Below, piece by piece: positions 1-10,182 of a DNA stretch of 44,505 nt. Positions within the stretch are counted from its first letter, which is position 1. Every line of letters starts with the position of its first letter. Position numbers and translations under genes: made by a program. The stretch is from Pseudomonas brassicae. GTDB taxonomy: Bacteria; Pseudomonadota; Gammaproteobacteria; Pseudomonadales; Pseudomonadaceae. The DNA is taken from the NCBI RefSeq assembly GCF_010671725.1, contig NZ_JAAHBU010000001.1:1-44505 (forward strand), in the 5' to 3' direction. The notes beneath the pieces are model-generated. The model saw only the letters and a program-made list of their open reading frames with translations, searched no databases and was not told the origin of the DNA.

Positions 1-2
1 CC

Positions 3-2060
3 TCGCTGCAGCAGGTGCCGGTGGCGGTCTCGGTGGTCGAGGGCGAGCAGTTGGAGCGCGACAACCGCAACGGCGTGGCCAGCATCGCCCAGCAGGTGCC
101 GACGCTCAACTTCCGCACCGGCGCCTCGAACAAGGACACGTCGCTGTTCATTCGCGGCGTGGGCACCATTTCCACCTCGCCGGGGGTCGAGCCGACCGTG
201 GCCACGGTGATCGACGGCGTGGTCTATGCACGCCCCGGCCAGGCCACCCTCGACCTGCTCGACCTTGAGCGCATCGAAGTGCTGCGCGGCCCGCAGGGCA
301 CGCTGTTCGGCAAGAACGCCTCGGCCGGTGTGCTCAACATCGTGACCAAGGCGCCGACCGAACAGACCCAGGGCTTCGTCGAGCAGGCCTACTACAGCGG
401 CAACGAAAGCCGCACCCGCTTCGGCATCGGCGGTAGCCTGATTCCCGACACCCTCAAGGGCTCGGTCACCACCCTGTTCGGCAGCTATGACGGCAACGTC
501 GACAACCTGGCCAACGGGCACGAGGTCAACGGCTACAACCGCAAGGGCGTGCGCGGCAAGCTGGAGTTCACGCCCAGCGACGACCTGAAGCTGACGGTGG
601 CCGCCGACTACATGCAGTCGCATGACGACGCGCCCAATGGCGTGGTCAGCAAGGCGCTCACCCCGGCCTTCGCCGGGGCCCTGGCGCCGGTGCGCGCCAG
701 CAGCGACAACCGCGACATCGTCAGCGACTACCGCAGCCACGTCGAAGACATCAACAAAGGTCTGTCGGCGCAGCTGGACTGGAGCCTGGGCGACTACACC
801 CTGACCTCGATCAGCGCCTGGCGCGGCTGGGACAACACCCAGTGGCAGGATGGCGATCGCCTGAGCCGCATCAGCGCGGCCTTCCCCGGCATCCAGGACA
901 AGGGCGACCTGCAGTTCAACCAGTACTCGCAAGAGCTGCGCCTGGCGTCGCCCAAGGGCGAGTTCCTGGAGTACGTCGGTGGCCTGTTCTACATGCACGG
1001 CAAGGACGAAGAGACCTACCGCCGCACCCTGATTACCCCGACCGCCACCCAGCAAGGCATCGCCGACTACAGCACCACCAACGACAGCTACGCGGTGTTC
1101 GGCGAGACCACCCTCAACTTCACCTCGGCGTTTCGCGGTATCGCCGGCCTGCGCTGGACCCACGACGACCTGGAGTACGACCACCGCCGCGTGTCCACCT
1201 CGGCCACGGCAGTCAACGGCATTCAGCCCGGCACCCGCAGCGACGGCTCGGTGGATGAGGACGGCTGGTCCGGGCGCCTGGGCGTGCAGTACGACCTGAG
1301 CGACGCGGTCACCACCTACCTGACCTACTCGCGCGGCTACAAGGGCCCGGCCTACAACGTGTTCTTCAACATGCAGCCGCGCGACACCGATGCGCTCAAG
1401 CCCGAAACCTCCAACACCTGGGAGGCCGGGATCAAGGCCAGCAGCTTCAACAACCGCCTGACTACCAACCTGGCGGTGTTCCACAGCGAGTACGACAACT
1501 ACCAGGCGAACTTCTTCGACAGCGTGGCCGGGCAGGTGGTGACCCGCCTGATCAACGCCGGCAGCGTCAGCAGCGAAGGCGTCGAACTGGACTTCGCGTT
1601 GCAGGCCACCGCCCAGCTCAAGCTGTCTGGCGCACTGGCCTACACCCGTGCGCGCATCGACCAGTTCGCCTGCCCGGCGGGCGCGGCGGCCACCTGCAAC
1701 GTCGACGGCAAGCCGCTGCCCTACAGCCCCGACTGGAAGAGCTACGTGCGGGCCGACTACAGCATCCCGCTGGACAACGGCTTGGATATCGAACTGGGTA
1801 CCGACTACAGCTGGCAGAGCGAAGTGCAGTACGACATCAGCCAGAACGTCGACACCCGGCAGGGCGCCTACGGCATCTGGAACGCCAGCGTGGCCCTGGC
1901 CGACTACAACCAGGGCTGGCGCGTGGCCCTGCTGGCCAAGAACCTGGCCGACAAGTTGTACTCGCCACTGCTGGCCAGCGGCGGCGCCAACTACGTGTAC
2001 CGCGCCGTACCGCGCGACGACGAGCGCTACTTCGGCATTCAACTGCGCAAGGACTTCTGA
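3..2060 (+). CDS. TonB-dependent outer-membrane receptor (5' end outside window)
   Basis: The protein is an outer-membrane active-transport receptor powered by TonB-ExbBD. The frame is open from base 3, before the first possible start (GTG at 15), so the signal peptide and TonB box lie upstream of the window. The visible 685 or so residues begin in the plug domain with the typical VPVAVSVVEGEQL segment. The plug signature EVLRGPQGTLFGKNASAG follows near residue 95, then a long beta-barrel ending in aromatic Phe (LRKDF), as usual for outer-membrane barrels. The next gene starts 1 base after the stop, so the two are co-transcribed. The neighbouring monooxygenase, reductase and SsuA-like protein suggest the substrate is an organosulfur compound, similar in idea to sulfate-ester receptors of P. 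putida. That substrate is an inference; a siderophore or other ligand cannot be excluded. Confidence 0.9.
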   Translation, partial: SLQQVPVAVSVVEGEQLERDNRNGVASIAQQVPTLNFRTGASNKDTSLFIRGVGTISTSPGVEPTVATVIDGVVYARPGQATLDLLDLERIEVLRGPQGTLFGKNASAGVLNIVTKAPTEQTQGFVEQAYYSGNESRTRFGIGGSLIPDTLKGSVTTLFGSYDGNVDNLANGHEVNGYNRKGVRGKLEFTPSDDLKLTVAADYMQSHDDAPNGVVSKALTPAFAGALAPVRASSDNRDIVSDYRSHVEDINKGLSAQLDWSLGDYTLTSISAWRGWDNTQWQDGDRLSRISAAFPGIQDKGDLQFNQYSQELRLASPKGEFLEYVGGLFYMHGKDEETYRRTLITPTATQQGIADYSTTNDSYAVFGETTLNFTSAFRGIAGLRWTHDDLEYDHRRVSTSATAVNGIQPGTRSDGSVDEDGWSGRLGVQYDLSDAVTTYLTYSRGYKGPAYNVFFNMQPRDTDALKPETSNTWEAGIKASSFNNRLTTNLAVFHSEYDNYQANFFDSVAGQVVTRLINAGSVSSEGVELDFALQATAQLKLSGALAYTRARIDQFACPAGAAATCNVDGKPLPYSPDWKSYVRADYSIPLDNGLDIELGTDYSWQSEVQYDISQNVDTRQGAYGIWNASVALADYNQGWRVALLAKNLADKLYSPLLASGGANYVYRAVPRDDERYFGIQLRKDF

Positions 2061-2061
2061 C

Positions 2062-3390
2062 ATGAGCCAGCCTGCACGACACATGAGCCTGGGGGCTTTT
2101 CTGATGGCGACCGGGCACCACGTGGCCGCCTGGCGCCACCCCGAGGTGCCGGCCAACGCCGGCTCGACATCCAGCACTACCGTTATCTGGCGCAGTTGGC
2201 CGAGGCGGCGTGCTTCGACGCGGTGTTCGTGGCCGACAGCGTGGCGGCGGCTACCGGCGAGATTGCCAGCCGCATGGCCCGCTCCGACCACTTCGAACCC
2301 CTGACTTTGCTGGCCGCGTTGAGCGCCGTGACCGAGCGCATCGGGTTGATCGCAACCGTCACCACAACGTACAACGAGCCGTACCACGTAGCACGTAAAT
2401 TTGCCTCGTTGGACCACCTTTCGGGTGGGCGCTCAGGCTGGAATCTGGTAACCTCGGACGCCGCCGCCGAGGCCCTGAATTTTGGCCTTGAAGCCCACGT
2501 AGACCACGCCGAACGCTACGCGCGGGTACGTGAGTTCCACCAGGTGGTAAGCGGCCTGTGGGACAGCTGGGCCGATGATGCCTTCGCCCGCGACAAGGCC
2601 TCTGGTACGTACTACCACCCTGAAAAAGTACGAAATCTTGATCATCAGGGTGAACACTTCAAGGTCAAGGGCCCTTTGAATGTAGCCCGTGTTCCGCAAG
2701 GGCGCCCGGTGGTGGTACAGGCCGGCTCTTCGCCCGCCGCTCGACCTGGCGGCGCAGACCGCCGAGGTGGTGTTCACCGCGCAGACCTCGCTGGCCTCGG
2801 CCCAGGCGTTCTATGCCGACCTGAAGGGGCGGCTGGCGGCCTACGGGCGCAGTGAGGCGTCGCTCAAGATCATGCCGGGGGTGTTCATCGTGGTCGGGCA
2901 GAGCCAGGCCGAGGCCGAAGAAAAGTTCGACGCGTTCCAGCAACTGGTCGAGCCCGAAGTGGGCGTGGCATTGCTCGGGCGCATGCTCGGCAACTTCGAC
3001 CTGTCGGGCTATCCGCTGGACGGCCCGCTGCCGCAGCTGCCACTGACCGACAGCGGCCAGCGCAGCCGGCAGCAACTGCTCAGTGAGCTGGCCGAGCGCG
3101 AGCACCTCAACCTGGCGCAACTGGGCCGGCGTATCGCAGGCGGGCGCGGGCACTACAGCCTGATCGGCACGCCCACGCAGATTGCCGATCAGATGCAGGC
3201 CTGGTTCGAGCAGCGCGCCGCCGACGGCTTCAATGTACTGGTGCCGCACCTGCCGGGTGGGCTGGAAGATGTCGCCCGCCACGTGGTGCCCGAGCTGCAG
3301 CGCCGCGGCCTGTTCCGCACGCACTATCAGGGCAGCACCTTGCGCGAACACCTGGGCCTGGCCCGCCCGAACAACCCGTACTTTTCCTGA
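2062..3390 (+). pseudogene. NtaA/SnaA/DszA-family FMN-dependent monooxygenase, frameshifted twice
   Basis: This is a luciferase-like (LLM class) monooxygenase that would use FMNH2 and O2, probably to cleave a C-S or C-N bond. ATG 2062 opens MSQPARHMSLGAFLMATGHH. One base is missing near 2163 (GGCTCGAC for an expected GGCCTCGAC), and the protein resumes in another frame as DIQHYRYLAQLAEAACFDAVFVAD. Two bases are missing near 2739, after VVVQAGSSPAG, and the rest (LAAQTAEVVFTAQTSLASAQ onward) runs to 3390. Restoring three bases gives about 443 residues, the usual family length. Family features visible include TERIGLIATVTTTYNEPYH and SGGRSGWNLVTS. No flavin reductase lies in this operon, so SsuE (12843) is a candidate FMNH2 source. 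The two lesions are probably sequencing errors. The substrate is unknown. Confidence 0.85.
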
Positions 3391-3399
3391 GGCACTGTC

Positions 3400-4437
3400 A
3401 TGACCTACCTCGCTGCTGAACAGCGTTACGCCCGCATGCCCTACCGCCGTGTCGGGCGCAGCGGGCTGGTGTTGCCCGCCCTGTCCCTGGGCCTGTGGCA
3501 CAACTTTGGCGACAGCACGCCGCTGAGCGACCAGCGTGCGCTGCTGCGCACCGCCTTCGACCTGGGCATCAACCACTTCGACCTGGCCAACAACTACGGC
3601 CCGCCGTTCGGCAGTGCCGAAAGCAACTTCGGCCGTGTGCTGCGCGAAGACTTCAAGGCCCATCGCGATGAGCTGATCATCTCCAGCAAGGCCGGCTGGG
3701 ACATGTGGCCGGGGCCGTACGGGCAGGGCGGCAGCTCGCGCAAGTACCTGCTGGCCAGCCTCGACCAGAGCCTGGCGCGCCTGGGACTGGACTATGTGGA
3801 TATCTTCTATTCACACCGTTTCGACCCGGACACGCCGCTGGAAGAAACCGCCGGTGCGCTGGCCACGGCGGTGCAGCAGGGCAAGGCGCTGTATGTCGGC
3901 ATCTCGTCGTACTCGGGGGTCAAGACCCGTGAACTGGCGCGGCTGCTGCAGGACTGGAAGGTGCCCCTGCTGATCCATCAGCCGGCCTACAACCTGCTCA
4001 ACCGCTGGGTCGAAAAAGACCTGCTGGACGTGACCGAAGACATTGGCAGCGGCGTGATTGCCTTCACCCCGTTGGCACAAGGGTTGCTCACCGACAAGTA
4101 CCTCAATGGCGTGCCGGCCGATGCACGGGTCAATCGCCCCGGTGGCGGCTCGTTGCTGCCTTCGCACTTGTCCGAGGCCAACCTTGCGCATGTGCGTGCA
4201 CTCGACGAGATCGCCCGTCGCCGCGGCCAGAGCCTGGCGCAGTTGGCCCTGGCCTGGATCCTGCGCGACCCGCGGGTGAGCTCGGCGCTGATTGGTGCCA
4301 GCCGCCCCGAGCAGATCATCGAAAACGTCGCGGCGCTGGACAATTTGGCGTTCAGCGCCGAGGAACTGGTCGAGATCGACCGGTTCGCGGTCGAGGGCGG
4401 CATCAACCTCTGGGAAAAGCCGTCCACGGCGGAGTGA
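3400..4437 (+). CDS. Aldo/keto reductase, YghZ/MgrA-like
   Basis: A 345-residue NADPH-dependent aldo/keto reductase of the YghZ (L-glyceraldehyde-3-phosphate reductase) type, a cytoplasmic TIM barrel. The catalytic tetrad is visible: Asp in FDLANNYGPPFGSAESNFG together with its Tyr, Lys in ISSKAGWDMW, and His in YVDIFYSHRFD. The C-terminal cofactor-binding part is SSALIGASRPEQI. The gene starts 9 bases after the monooxygenase, with GAGG upstream of the ATG, and is followed after 3 bases by an SsuA-like protein, so it belongs to the same operon. In this context it could reduce an aldehyde released when the monooxygenase removes sulfite from an organosulfonate. That role is inferred from position only. 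Confidence 0.88.
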   Translation: MTYLAAEQRYARMPYRRVGRSGLVLPALSLGLWHNFGDSTPLSDQRALLRTAFDLGINHFDLANNYGPPFGSAESNFGRVLREDFKAHRDELIISSKAGWDMWPGPYGQGGSSRKYLLASLDQSLARLGLDYVDIFYSHRFDPDTPLEETAGALATAVQQGKALYVGISSYSGVKTRELARLLQDWKVPLLIHQPAYNLLNRWVEKDLLDVTEDIGSGVIAFTPLAQGLLTDKYLNGVPADARVNRPGGGSLLPSHLSEANLAHVRALDEIARRRGQSLAQLALAWILRDPRVSSALIGASRPEQIIENVAALDNLAFSAEELVEIDRFAVEGGINLWEKPSTAE

Positions 4438-4440
4438 CCG

Positions 4441-5363
4441 ATGAAAGTATTCGCAATGATTGGTGCAGGCCTGGCCCTGTTGGGCCTGGCGACAACCGTA
4501 CAGGCAGACCCGGCGAGCCTGCGCATCGGTTACCAGAAGGGCTCGATTGCCCTGGTGCTGGCCAAGGAACAGGGCTTGCTGGAAAAACGCTTTGCCGGCA
4601 CGCAGGTGCAGTGGGTCGAGTTCCCGGCCGGCCGCAGATGCTCGAAGCGCTGAACATCGGCAGCCTCGACGTGGGTTCGACCGGTGACATCCCGCCGCTG
4701 TTCGCCCAGGCAGCGGGGGCCGACCTGGTGTACATCGGTGCCGAGCCGGCCAAGCCTGCGGCCGAGGTGATCCTGGTGCGCAGCGACAGCCCGGTGCAGT
4801 CGGTGGCGGCGCTCAAGGGGCGCAAGGTGGCGTTGCAGAAGGGCTCCAGCGCCCACAACCTGGTGCTGCGGGCGTTGAACAAGGCGGGCTTGGGCTTCAA
4901 CGACATACAGCCGGTGTACCTGAGCCCGGCGGATGCGCGGGCGGCGTTCGAGCATGGCAGCGTGGACGCCTGGGCCGTGTGGGACCCGTATGCCTCGTTG
5001 ATGCTGAGCGAGGGGCACAGCCGCCTGCTGGCCAATGGCGAGGGGTTGGGACTGTCGGGGCCGATCTACACGGCGCGGCGCGGGTATGCCAAGGACAATG
5101 CGGCGTTTGTGCAGGACCTGCTGGCCGAGCTGACGGCGGCGGAGGCGTTGACGCGCAGCCAGCGCGAGCAAAGCCTGCAGATTCTGACGCGTTCGATGGG
5201 GTTGCCGCAGGCGGTGGTGGCGCGCTATGTGGACAACCGCCCGCCGTCACCGGTACTGCCGATTACCCAGGCGGTGGTGGCGGCGCAGCAGGCCACGGCG
5301 GACCTGTTTTTTGAAAATCGGTTGCTGCCCAGGCGGGTCGACGTGAGCAAGGCGTTGCCCTAG
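4441..5363 (+). pseudogene. SsuA-like aliphatic sulfonate-binding periplasmic protein, frameshifted
   Basis: A periplasmic substrate-binding protein of the sulfonate/nitrate/taurine class, with signal peptide MKVFAMIGAGLALLGLATTVQA and mature start DPASLRIGYQKG. The first frame runs to WVEFPAG near 4632. One C is then missing (GGCCGCAG for GGCCCGCAG) and the protein continues as PQMLEALNIGSLDVGSTGDI to the stop at 5363. Repaired it has about 307 residues and is clearly related to the SsuA at 13533: both carry WVEFP/WTEFP, GPQ-LE-LN-GS and PADARAAFE-GSVDAW. It is the last gene of the operon and has no permease or ATPase beside it. It may therefore dock with the TauBC or SsuBC transporters of this window. 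The frameshift is probably a sequencing error. Confidence 0.85.
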
Positions 5364-5381
5364 GAGGGGCCGCTGTCGCGG

Positions 5382-5452
5382 CCCTTCGCTGGCAAGCCAG
5401 CTCCCACAAAGGCAGCGATGATCCTTGTGGGAGCTGGCTTGCCAGCGAAGGG
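5382..5452. repeat. REP-like inverted pair between convergent operons
   Basis: Two 28-base arms (5382-5409 and 5425-5452) are reverse complements, separated by 15 bases. Each arm carries the core GCTGGCAAGCCAGCTCCCAC in opposite orientations. The pair lies between the convergent ends of the SsuA-like gene (5363) and tauD (5464). It could stop transcription in both directions, though there is no T tract. Confidence 0.85.
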
Positions 5453-5463
5453 CGCACCACGGT

Positions 5464-6297
5464 TTAGAAGGGTTTGTCCCCCAGAATCGTGGCCCGGTGC
5501 ATCACCCGCCGTTGCGGTCGGTAGTCGTCCACCGCGTAATGCTGGGTCACACGGTTGTCCCAGAACGCCACATCGTCCTGCTGCCAGCGCCAGCGAATGG
5601 TGAACTCCGGCCGTGTCGCATGGGCGAACAGGAACGTCAGGATGGCCTCGCTCTCCGCCTCGCTCAGTTCGTTGATCCGCGCGGTAAACCCGTCGCTGAC
5701 AAACAGCGACTTGCGCCCGCTTACCGGGTGTGTGCGAACCACCGGGTGCGACAACGGCGGGTTGTTGCGCCGCGCCGCCTCCCAGCGCGCCAGGTCTGCC
5801 GGGGTGTTGCCATAGCGCTCCAGCGGAAACGAGCGGGTGAAGTCATGGGTCGCCGTCAGCCCGTCGAGCAGTTGACGCAGCGGCGCCGACAACGCCTCGT
5901 ACGCAGCAATCCCGCTGGCCCACAAGGTATCGCCACCATACGCCGGCAGTTGCTTGGCACTGAGTACCGCGCCCATCGCCGGGGTTGGCAGGAAGGTCAC
6001 GTCGGTGTGCCAGATGGCGTTGTCGCGCACGTCGGTCACCGCCGTATCGAGCACCAGCACCTGTGGCGTCTGCGGTACGTTGGGGTAGATCGGGTGTATG
6101 TGCAGGTCGCCGAAGCGCGCGGCAAAATCCGCCTGCTGCTGGGGGCTCAACGGCTGCTCGCGAAAGAACAGCACCTGGTGTTCAAGCAGTGCCTGTTCGA
6201 TGGCATCACGCTGTTCACGGCTGATCTCGCGGCTCAGGTCGATGCCGCTGATCTGGGCGCCGAGCGCCGGGCTCAGCGGGGTAATGGTCAGGCTCAT
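5464..6297 (-). CDS. tauD: Taurine dioxygenase TauD
   Basis: Fe(II)/2-oxoglutarate-dependent dioxygenase that hydroxylates taurine, which then releases sulfite and aminoacetaldehyde in the cytoplasm. The protein has 277 residues and is very close in pattern to E. coli TauD ([50 protein letters not shown]). The metal ligands are His97 and Asp99 (WHTDVTF) and His253 (NRVTQHY). Arg268 in [15 protein letters not shown] matches the 2-oxoglutarate-binding Arg. ATG 6297 gives the expected N-terminus. It is the last gene of tauABCD, 20 bases after tauC. A related sulfonate or sulfate-ester substrate is possible, but the sequence favours taurine. Confidence 0.95.
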   Translation of the reverse strand: MSLTITPLSPALGAQISGIDLSREISREQRDAIEQALLEHQVLFFREQPLSPQQQADFAARFGDLHIHPIYPNVPQTPQVLVLDTAVTDVRDNAIWHTDVTFLPTPAMGAVLSAKQLPAYGGDTLWASGIAAYEALSAPLRQLLDGLTATHDFTRSFPLERYGNTPADLARWEAARRNNPPLSHPVVRTHPVSGRKSLFVSDGFTARINELSEAESEAILTFLFAHATRPEFTIRWRWQQDDVAFWDNRVTQHYAVDDYRPQRRVMHRATILGDKPF

Positions 6298-6317
6298 GTC
6301 AGTCTCGATTCCGATGT

Positions 6318-7157
6318 TCAATGGCTCTGGCCATGCCAGGGCACCAGTTTGCGCTGTAGCGCACGCAAGCTCATTTCCAGTGCAAAGGCGATCAGGGCGA
6401 TCACCAGGATCCCCAGCACCACCACATCGGTCACCAGGAACTGCGCGGCCGACTGCACCATGAAGCCCAGCCCGCTGGTGGCCGCGATCAGCTCGGCGGC
6501 CACCAGCGTCGACCAGCCTACCCCCAGGCCGATGCGCACGCCGGTGAGAATGTCGGGCAACGCACTGGGCAGGATCACATGCCGAATCAGCTGCGCCCGG
6601 GTGGCACCCAGCGACTGCGCGGCGCGCAGTTTGGCCGGGTCGACGGTACGTACCCCGGTCGCGGTGGCAATCGCGATGGGGGCGAAGATCGCCAGATAGA
6701 TCAGCAGTACCTTGGACAACTCGCCGATACCGCACCAGATCACGATCAGCGGCAGGTACGCCAGCGGCGGGATCGGCCGGTAGAACTCGATCAGCGGGTC
6801 GAAAATGCCGCGGGCAATGCGGTTGTGGCCGATGGCGATACCGATCGGGATCGCGCTCAGGATCGCCGCGCCCAGGGCCAGGCCTATGCGCCCCAGGCTT
6901 GCGCCCAGGTGCTGCCACAGGGTCGACTCCATGTAGCCCTGGGTCACCAGCAGCCAGGCCTTGGCCAGCACCGCCTCGGGCGCGGGCAGAAACAGCGGCT
7001 CGATCCACTCGGCGGCCGTCACGGCCCACCACAGCAACACCAGCGTGGCCAGCGTCAGTACGCTGATCCAGCGGGTACTCAGGCTACGTCGCACTTTTAT
7101 AGAAGGGCGCGAGGCGGTAGCGGGCTTGGCCGCTACCGGCAGGTCGAGGCTGCTCAT
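6318..7157 (-). CDS. tauC: Taurine ABC transporter permease TauC
   Basis: Inner-membrane permease of the sulfonate importer, 279 residues, BPD_transp_1 family. After a cytoplasmic N-terminus ([14 protein letters not shown]) there is a first membrane span, then about five more. The EAA loop that contacts the ATPase is present ([26 protein letters not shown], read in two parts). The start ATG (7157) overlaps the tauB stop in an ATGA arrangement, and CAGGAGC lies just upstream. It probably forms a dimer with two TauB subunits and receives substrate from TauA, and perhaps from the TauA paralogue encoded at 9175-10148. Confidence 0.94.
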   Translation of the reverse strand: MSSLDLPVAAKPATASRPSIKVRRSLSTRWISVLTLATLVLLWWAVTAAEWIEPLFLPAPEAVLAKAWLLVTQGYMESTLWQHLGASLGRIGLALGAAILSAIPIGIAIGHNRIARGIFDPLIEFYRPIPPLAYLPLIVIWCGIGELSKVLLIYLAIFAPIAIATATGVRTVDPAKLRAAQSLGATRAQLIRHVILPSALPDILTGVRIGLGVGWSTLVAAELIAATSGLGFMVQSAAQFLVTDVVVLGILVIALIAFALEMSLRALQRKLVPWHGQSH

Positions 7158-7948
7158 GCAAGCTCCTGGCGCGGCACGCCGCTGCGTTGAGAGAACACCC
7201 GCGACAGCACGTGCTCGCGGGTTTCGATAAAGCGTGGGTCGGACTTGATCGCCCGCGCCGACTCGCCGGCCGCGTAGCGCTGGCCGAAGTCCAGTTGCAG
7301 GCGTTCGACGATCTGCCCCGGGTTGGGCGCCAGCAAGACCAGTTCGGTGGCGAGGAACACCGCCTCTTCGATGTCGTGGGTTATCAGGAACACCGGTTTG
7401 GCGGTGCGCTGCCACACCTGCAGCAGCAGCTCCTGCATCTGTTCACGGGTGAACGCATCCAGCGCACCAAAGGGTTCGTCCATGAGCAGGATGCGCGGGT
7501 CGGCAGCCAGCGCGCGGGCCAGGCCCACACGCTGTTTTTGCCCGCCCGAGAGTTGCCAGATACGGCGCTTGGCGAAGTCGGCCAGGTCCACCAGCGCGAG
7601 CATTTCCCGCGCCCGCTGCTCGCGCTGGGGGCGCGGCACGCCCGCCAGTTCCAGGCCGAAGCCGACGTTGGCCAGGACATCCTGCCAGGGCAGCAGGGCG
7701 TCATCCTGAAACACCACGCCGCGATCGGCACCGGGCCCTTGCACCGCCTGGCCGTCGAGGCTGATGCGCCCGGCACTGGGCGCCACGAAGCCGGCGATCA
7801 GGTTGAGCAGCGAGGTCTTGCCGCTGCCGGACGGGCCGAGGGCCACCAGCAACTGCTGTGGGCCCAGGCTCAGGGAAATGTCGGCCAGTACCGGGGCGGC
7901 GGCGCCGGGGTACTGTGCGCTGATGCGCTCCAGTTGTAACAGGGCCAT
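7154..7948 (-). CDS. tauB: Taurine ABC transporter ATPase TauB
   Basis: ATP-binding subunit, 264 residues, of the taurine/sulfonate importer. Walker A is [13 protein letters not shown], the signature is [15 protein letters not shown], Walker B is [12 protein letters not shown] and the switch His is in ITHDIEEA. The Q-loop is in [11 protein letters not shown]. The ATG at 7948 is preceded by GGAG. Translation is coupled to tauC through a 4-base overlap. The final 40 or so residues after the core are typical of TauB/SsuB-type ATPases. Confidence 0.95.
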   Translation of the reverse strand: MALLQLERISAQYPGAAAPVLADISLSLGPQQLLVALGPSGSGKTSLLNLIAGFVAPSAGRISLDGQAVQGPGADRGVVFQDDALLPWQDVLANVGFGLELAGVPRPQREQRAREMLALVDLADFAKRRIWQLSGGQKQRVGLARALAADPRILLMDEPFGALDAFTREQMQELLLQVWQRTAKPVFLITHDIEEAVFLATELVLLAPNPGQIVERLQLDFGQRYAAGESARAIKSDPRFIETREHVLSRVFSQRSGVPRQELA

Positions 7949-7962
7949 GGCGGGCTCCGGGC

Positions 7963-8940
7963 TCAGTGGGTGATGAACTTGGCGCTGACGTATGGCGCGT
8001 AGTCGGGCAGCACGGCATCGACCTTGCCCTGTTCCTTGAGGAAGGTGGCGGTGTCGGTGATGGCCTGGGTGGTCGGTGCGCCGAGGGCCGCGACCTGGTC
8101 GGCGGCCAGCGGGAACACGTTGCCCTGCAGCAGCGCCGGTATGTCAGCGGCCTTGGCCCCGGAGAGCTTCACCAGCTTGTCGACATTGGCCTGGTTGGCC
8201 AGCCACGCTTGCGGGTCGTTGCGGTAGTCGGCGTAGGCGTCGAGGGTCACTTTGGCAAACGCCTTGACGATCTCGGGGTGCTTGGCGGCAAAGTCCTTGC
8301 GCACGATCCACGCGTCGAAGGTCGGTGCGCCTTTCTCGGCCAGCTCGCCGGAGGTGATCAGCACCTTGCCGTTTTCCTTGGCCACGCCCAGGGCGGGGTC
8401 CCATACGTAAGTGGCGTCGATGTCGCCGCGCTTCCAGGCGGCGATGATCGCGGGGGGCGCGAGGTTGAGGATCTGCACCTTGGCCGGGTCGATGTTCCAC
8501 TGTTTAAGTGCGGCCAGCAGGCTGTAGTGGCCGGTGGACACGAACGGCACGGCGATCTTCTTGCCGATCAGGTCCTGGGGCGACTGGATGCCGCTGCCGT
8601 CGCGGGCCACCAGGGCTTCGGCGGCGCCGATCTGGGTGGCGATCAGGAAGGTTTGCACCGGCAGCTTGCGGGTCGCGGCGGCCGCCAGGGGGCTGGAGCC
8701 GAGGTAGCCGATCTGCACGTCGCCAGAGGCGACGGCGGTGATCACCTCGGCGCCGCTGTCGAACTTGCGCCAGTCGATGCTGGCCTTGCTGGTTTTTTCG
8801 TAGGTGCCATCGACCTGGGCGACTTTGGCCGGATCGACGGTGGTCTGGTAGGCCACGGTCAGGTCGGCGGCCTGGACGAAGAAGCTGGCACCAGCCAGGG
8901 CCAGGGCGGAAAACAGGCGCAGCGGAGCAGGCAGGGTCAT
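7963..8940 (-). CDS. tauA: Taurine-binding periplasmic protein TauA
   Basis: Periplasmic binding protein of 325 residues that captures taurine and delivers it to TauBC. Signal peptide [20 protein letters not shown] ends near [12 protein letters not shown]. Family segments include [49 protein letters not shown] and [20 protein letters not shown] precedes the ATG. It is the first gene of tauABCD. It is closely related to the second TauA-type protein just upstream, and even the 55 bases before each gene are related (40 of 55 identical). Confidence 0.94.
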   Translation of the reverse strand: MTLPAPLRLFSALALAGASFFVQAADLTVAYQTTVDPAKVAQVDGTYEKTSKASIDWRKFDSGAEVITAVASGDVQIGYLGSSPLAAAATRKLPVQTFLIATQIGAAEALVARDGSGIQSPQDLIGKKIAVPFVSTGHYSLLAALKQWNIDPAKVQILNLAPPAIIAAWKRGDIDATYVWDPALGVAKENGKVLITSGELAEKGAPTFDAWIVRKDFAAKHPEIVKAFAKVTLDAYADYRNDPQAWLANQANVDKLVKLSGAKAADIPALLQGNVFPLAADQVAALGAPTTQAITDTATFLKEQGKVDAVLPDYAPYVSAKFITH

Positions 8941-8986
8941 GGAAAACTCCTCGTCAGGCGGTAGTCGGGATGGGATGACGAGAAGA

Positions 8987-9041
8987 CTAGATGATCTAAG
9001 AAATTAAAAATAAATAACTTTTTTGCATTAGCTTAGGAGCC
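8987..9041 (-). promoter_or_regulatory. AT-rich tauA upstream block shared with the tauA paralogue
   Basis: A 55-base AT-rich block aligns without gaps to 10183-10237, upstream of the second tauA; I count 40 identities. Read toward tauA it holds TAAGCTAAT at its far end and TTAGATCATCTAG near the gene. It probably contains the promoter and activator site for sulfur-starvation control (CysB-like), but no binding site is proven by the sequence. Confidence 0.5.
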
Positions 9042-9076
9042 AATCGATTTAAGGCAGGGGAACTCGCAGTGGCTTC

Positions 9077-9159
9077 TTCGCTGGCAAGCCAGCTCCCACA
9101 GGTACCCTGCAGATCTGCCTGACGGCGTTCCACCCTGTGGGAGCTGGCTTGCCAGCGAA
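9077..9159. repeat. REP-like inverted pair
   Basis: Two 26-base arms (9077-9102 and 9134-9159) are exact reverse complements with a 31-base spacer. They have the same core as the pairs at 5382, 17580 and 39742. The pair follows the stop of the second tauA (9175, minus strand) and precedes the tauA promoter, so it may insulate the two transcription units. Confidence 0.85.
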
Positions 9160-9174
9160 TGCTGCACCGCGGTG

Positions 9175-10148
9175 TCACTGGATGAACTGTGCACTCACGA
9201 ACGGCGCATAGTCAGGCAGCACACTTTCAACCTTGCCCTGTGCCTTCAGGAACTGCGCCGTCTCGGCAATCGCCTTGGGGGTTTGCGTGCTCAGCAGTGT
9301 CGACTGTGCCTGTGCATCGGGGAACGCCGACCCGCCCAGTAGTTCGGGCACATCCGCCGCATTCGCGCCGGTCAGCTTGGCAATCTTCTGTACCGGCGCC
9401 GAATCGGCCGTCCACTGTGCCTTGTTGGCCGCATAGTCGGCAAACGACTGCAGCGTAACCTTGGCAAATGCGGCCACCAGTTGCGGGTGCTGCTGGGCAA
9501 AATCCTTGCGCGCCACCCACACCTCGAACGTCGGTGCGCCCCAGCCGCCGACCTCGGCTGCGTCGGTCAGGGTCTTGCCACTCTTGCGGATCTCGCCCAG
9601 CGCCGGGGACCACACGAACGCGCCATCGATGTCGCCGCGTTGCCACGCGGCGGCGATTTCGGCCGGCTGCAGGTTGACCACTTTCACCTGGCGGGTATCG
9701 AGGTTCCAGTGCTTGAGCGCGCCCAGCAGGCTGTAGTGCGAGGTGGACACGAACGGTGTGGCGATGGTCTTGCCGACCAGGTCCTGCGGGGTGTTGATGC
9801 CACTGCCGTTGCGTACCACCAGCGCCTCGGCGGCGTTGATCTGCGCCGATACGATGAACGCCACGATGGGCAGCTTGCGTGAGGCCGCTGCAGCCAGCGG
9901 GCTGGAACCCAGGTTGCCGATCTGCACGTCGCCCGAGGCCATCGCGGTGATCACCTCGGGCCCGCTGTTGAAGCGCGCCAGGCGATTTTCTGGCCCAGCG
10001 CCTGTTCATAGGCGCCGTCGGCCTGGGGCACTTTGCTTGGGTCGACGCCCGTCTGGTAGCCCACGGTCAACTCGGTCGCCTGGCTAACCAGCGTCAAGCC
10101 GGTCAAGGCCAGGGTGGTGAACAATCGAAGCGCGAAGGGAAGGGCCAT
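9175..10148 (-). pseudogene. Second TauA-type periplasmic binding protein, frameshifted
   Basis: A paralogue of TauA with its own signal peptide (MALPFALRLFTTLALTGLTL, then VSQA-TELTVGYQTG). The first frame runs to QKIAWR near 9977. One base is missing (TGGCGCGCTTC for TGGCGNCGCTTC) and the protein resumes as [19 protein letters not shown] to the stop at 9175. The repaired length is about 324 residues. ATG 10148 is preferred over an upstream start because it begins the signal peptide; AGGA lies 8 bases before it. No permease or ATPase follows, only a REP pair. It is likely an alternative binding protein for TauBC with a different ligand range. The lesion looks like a sequencing error. Confidence 0.85.
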
Positions 10149-10182
10149 GGGGTTGTCCTGAAGGGGAGGCGGTGCCTTCAAG

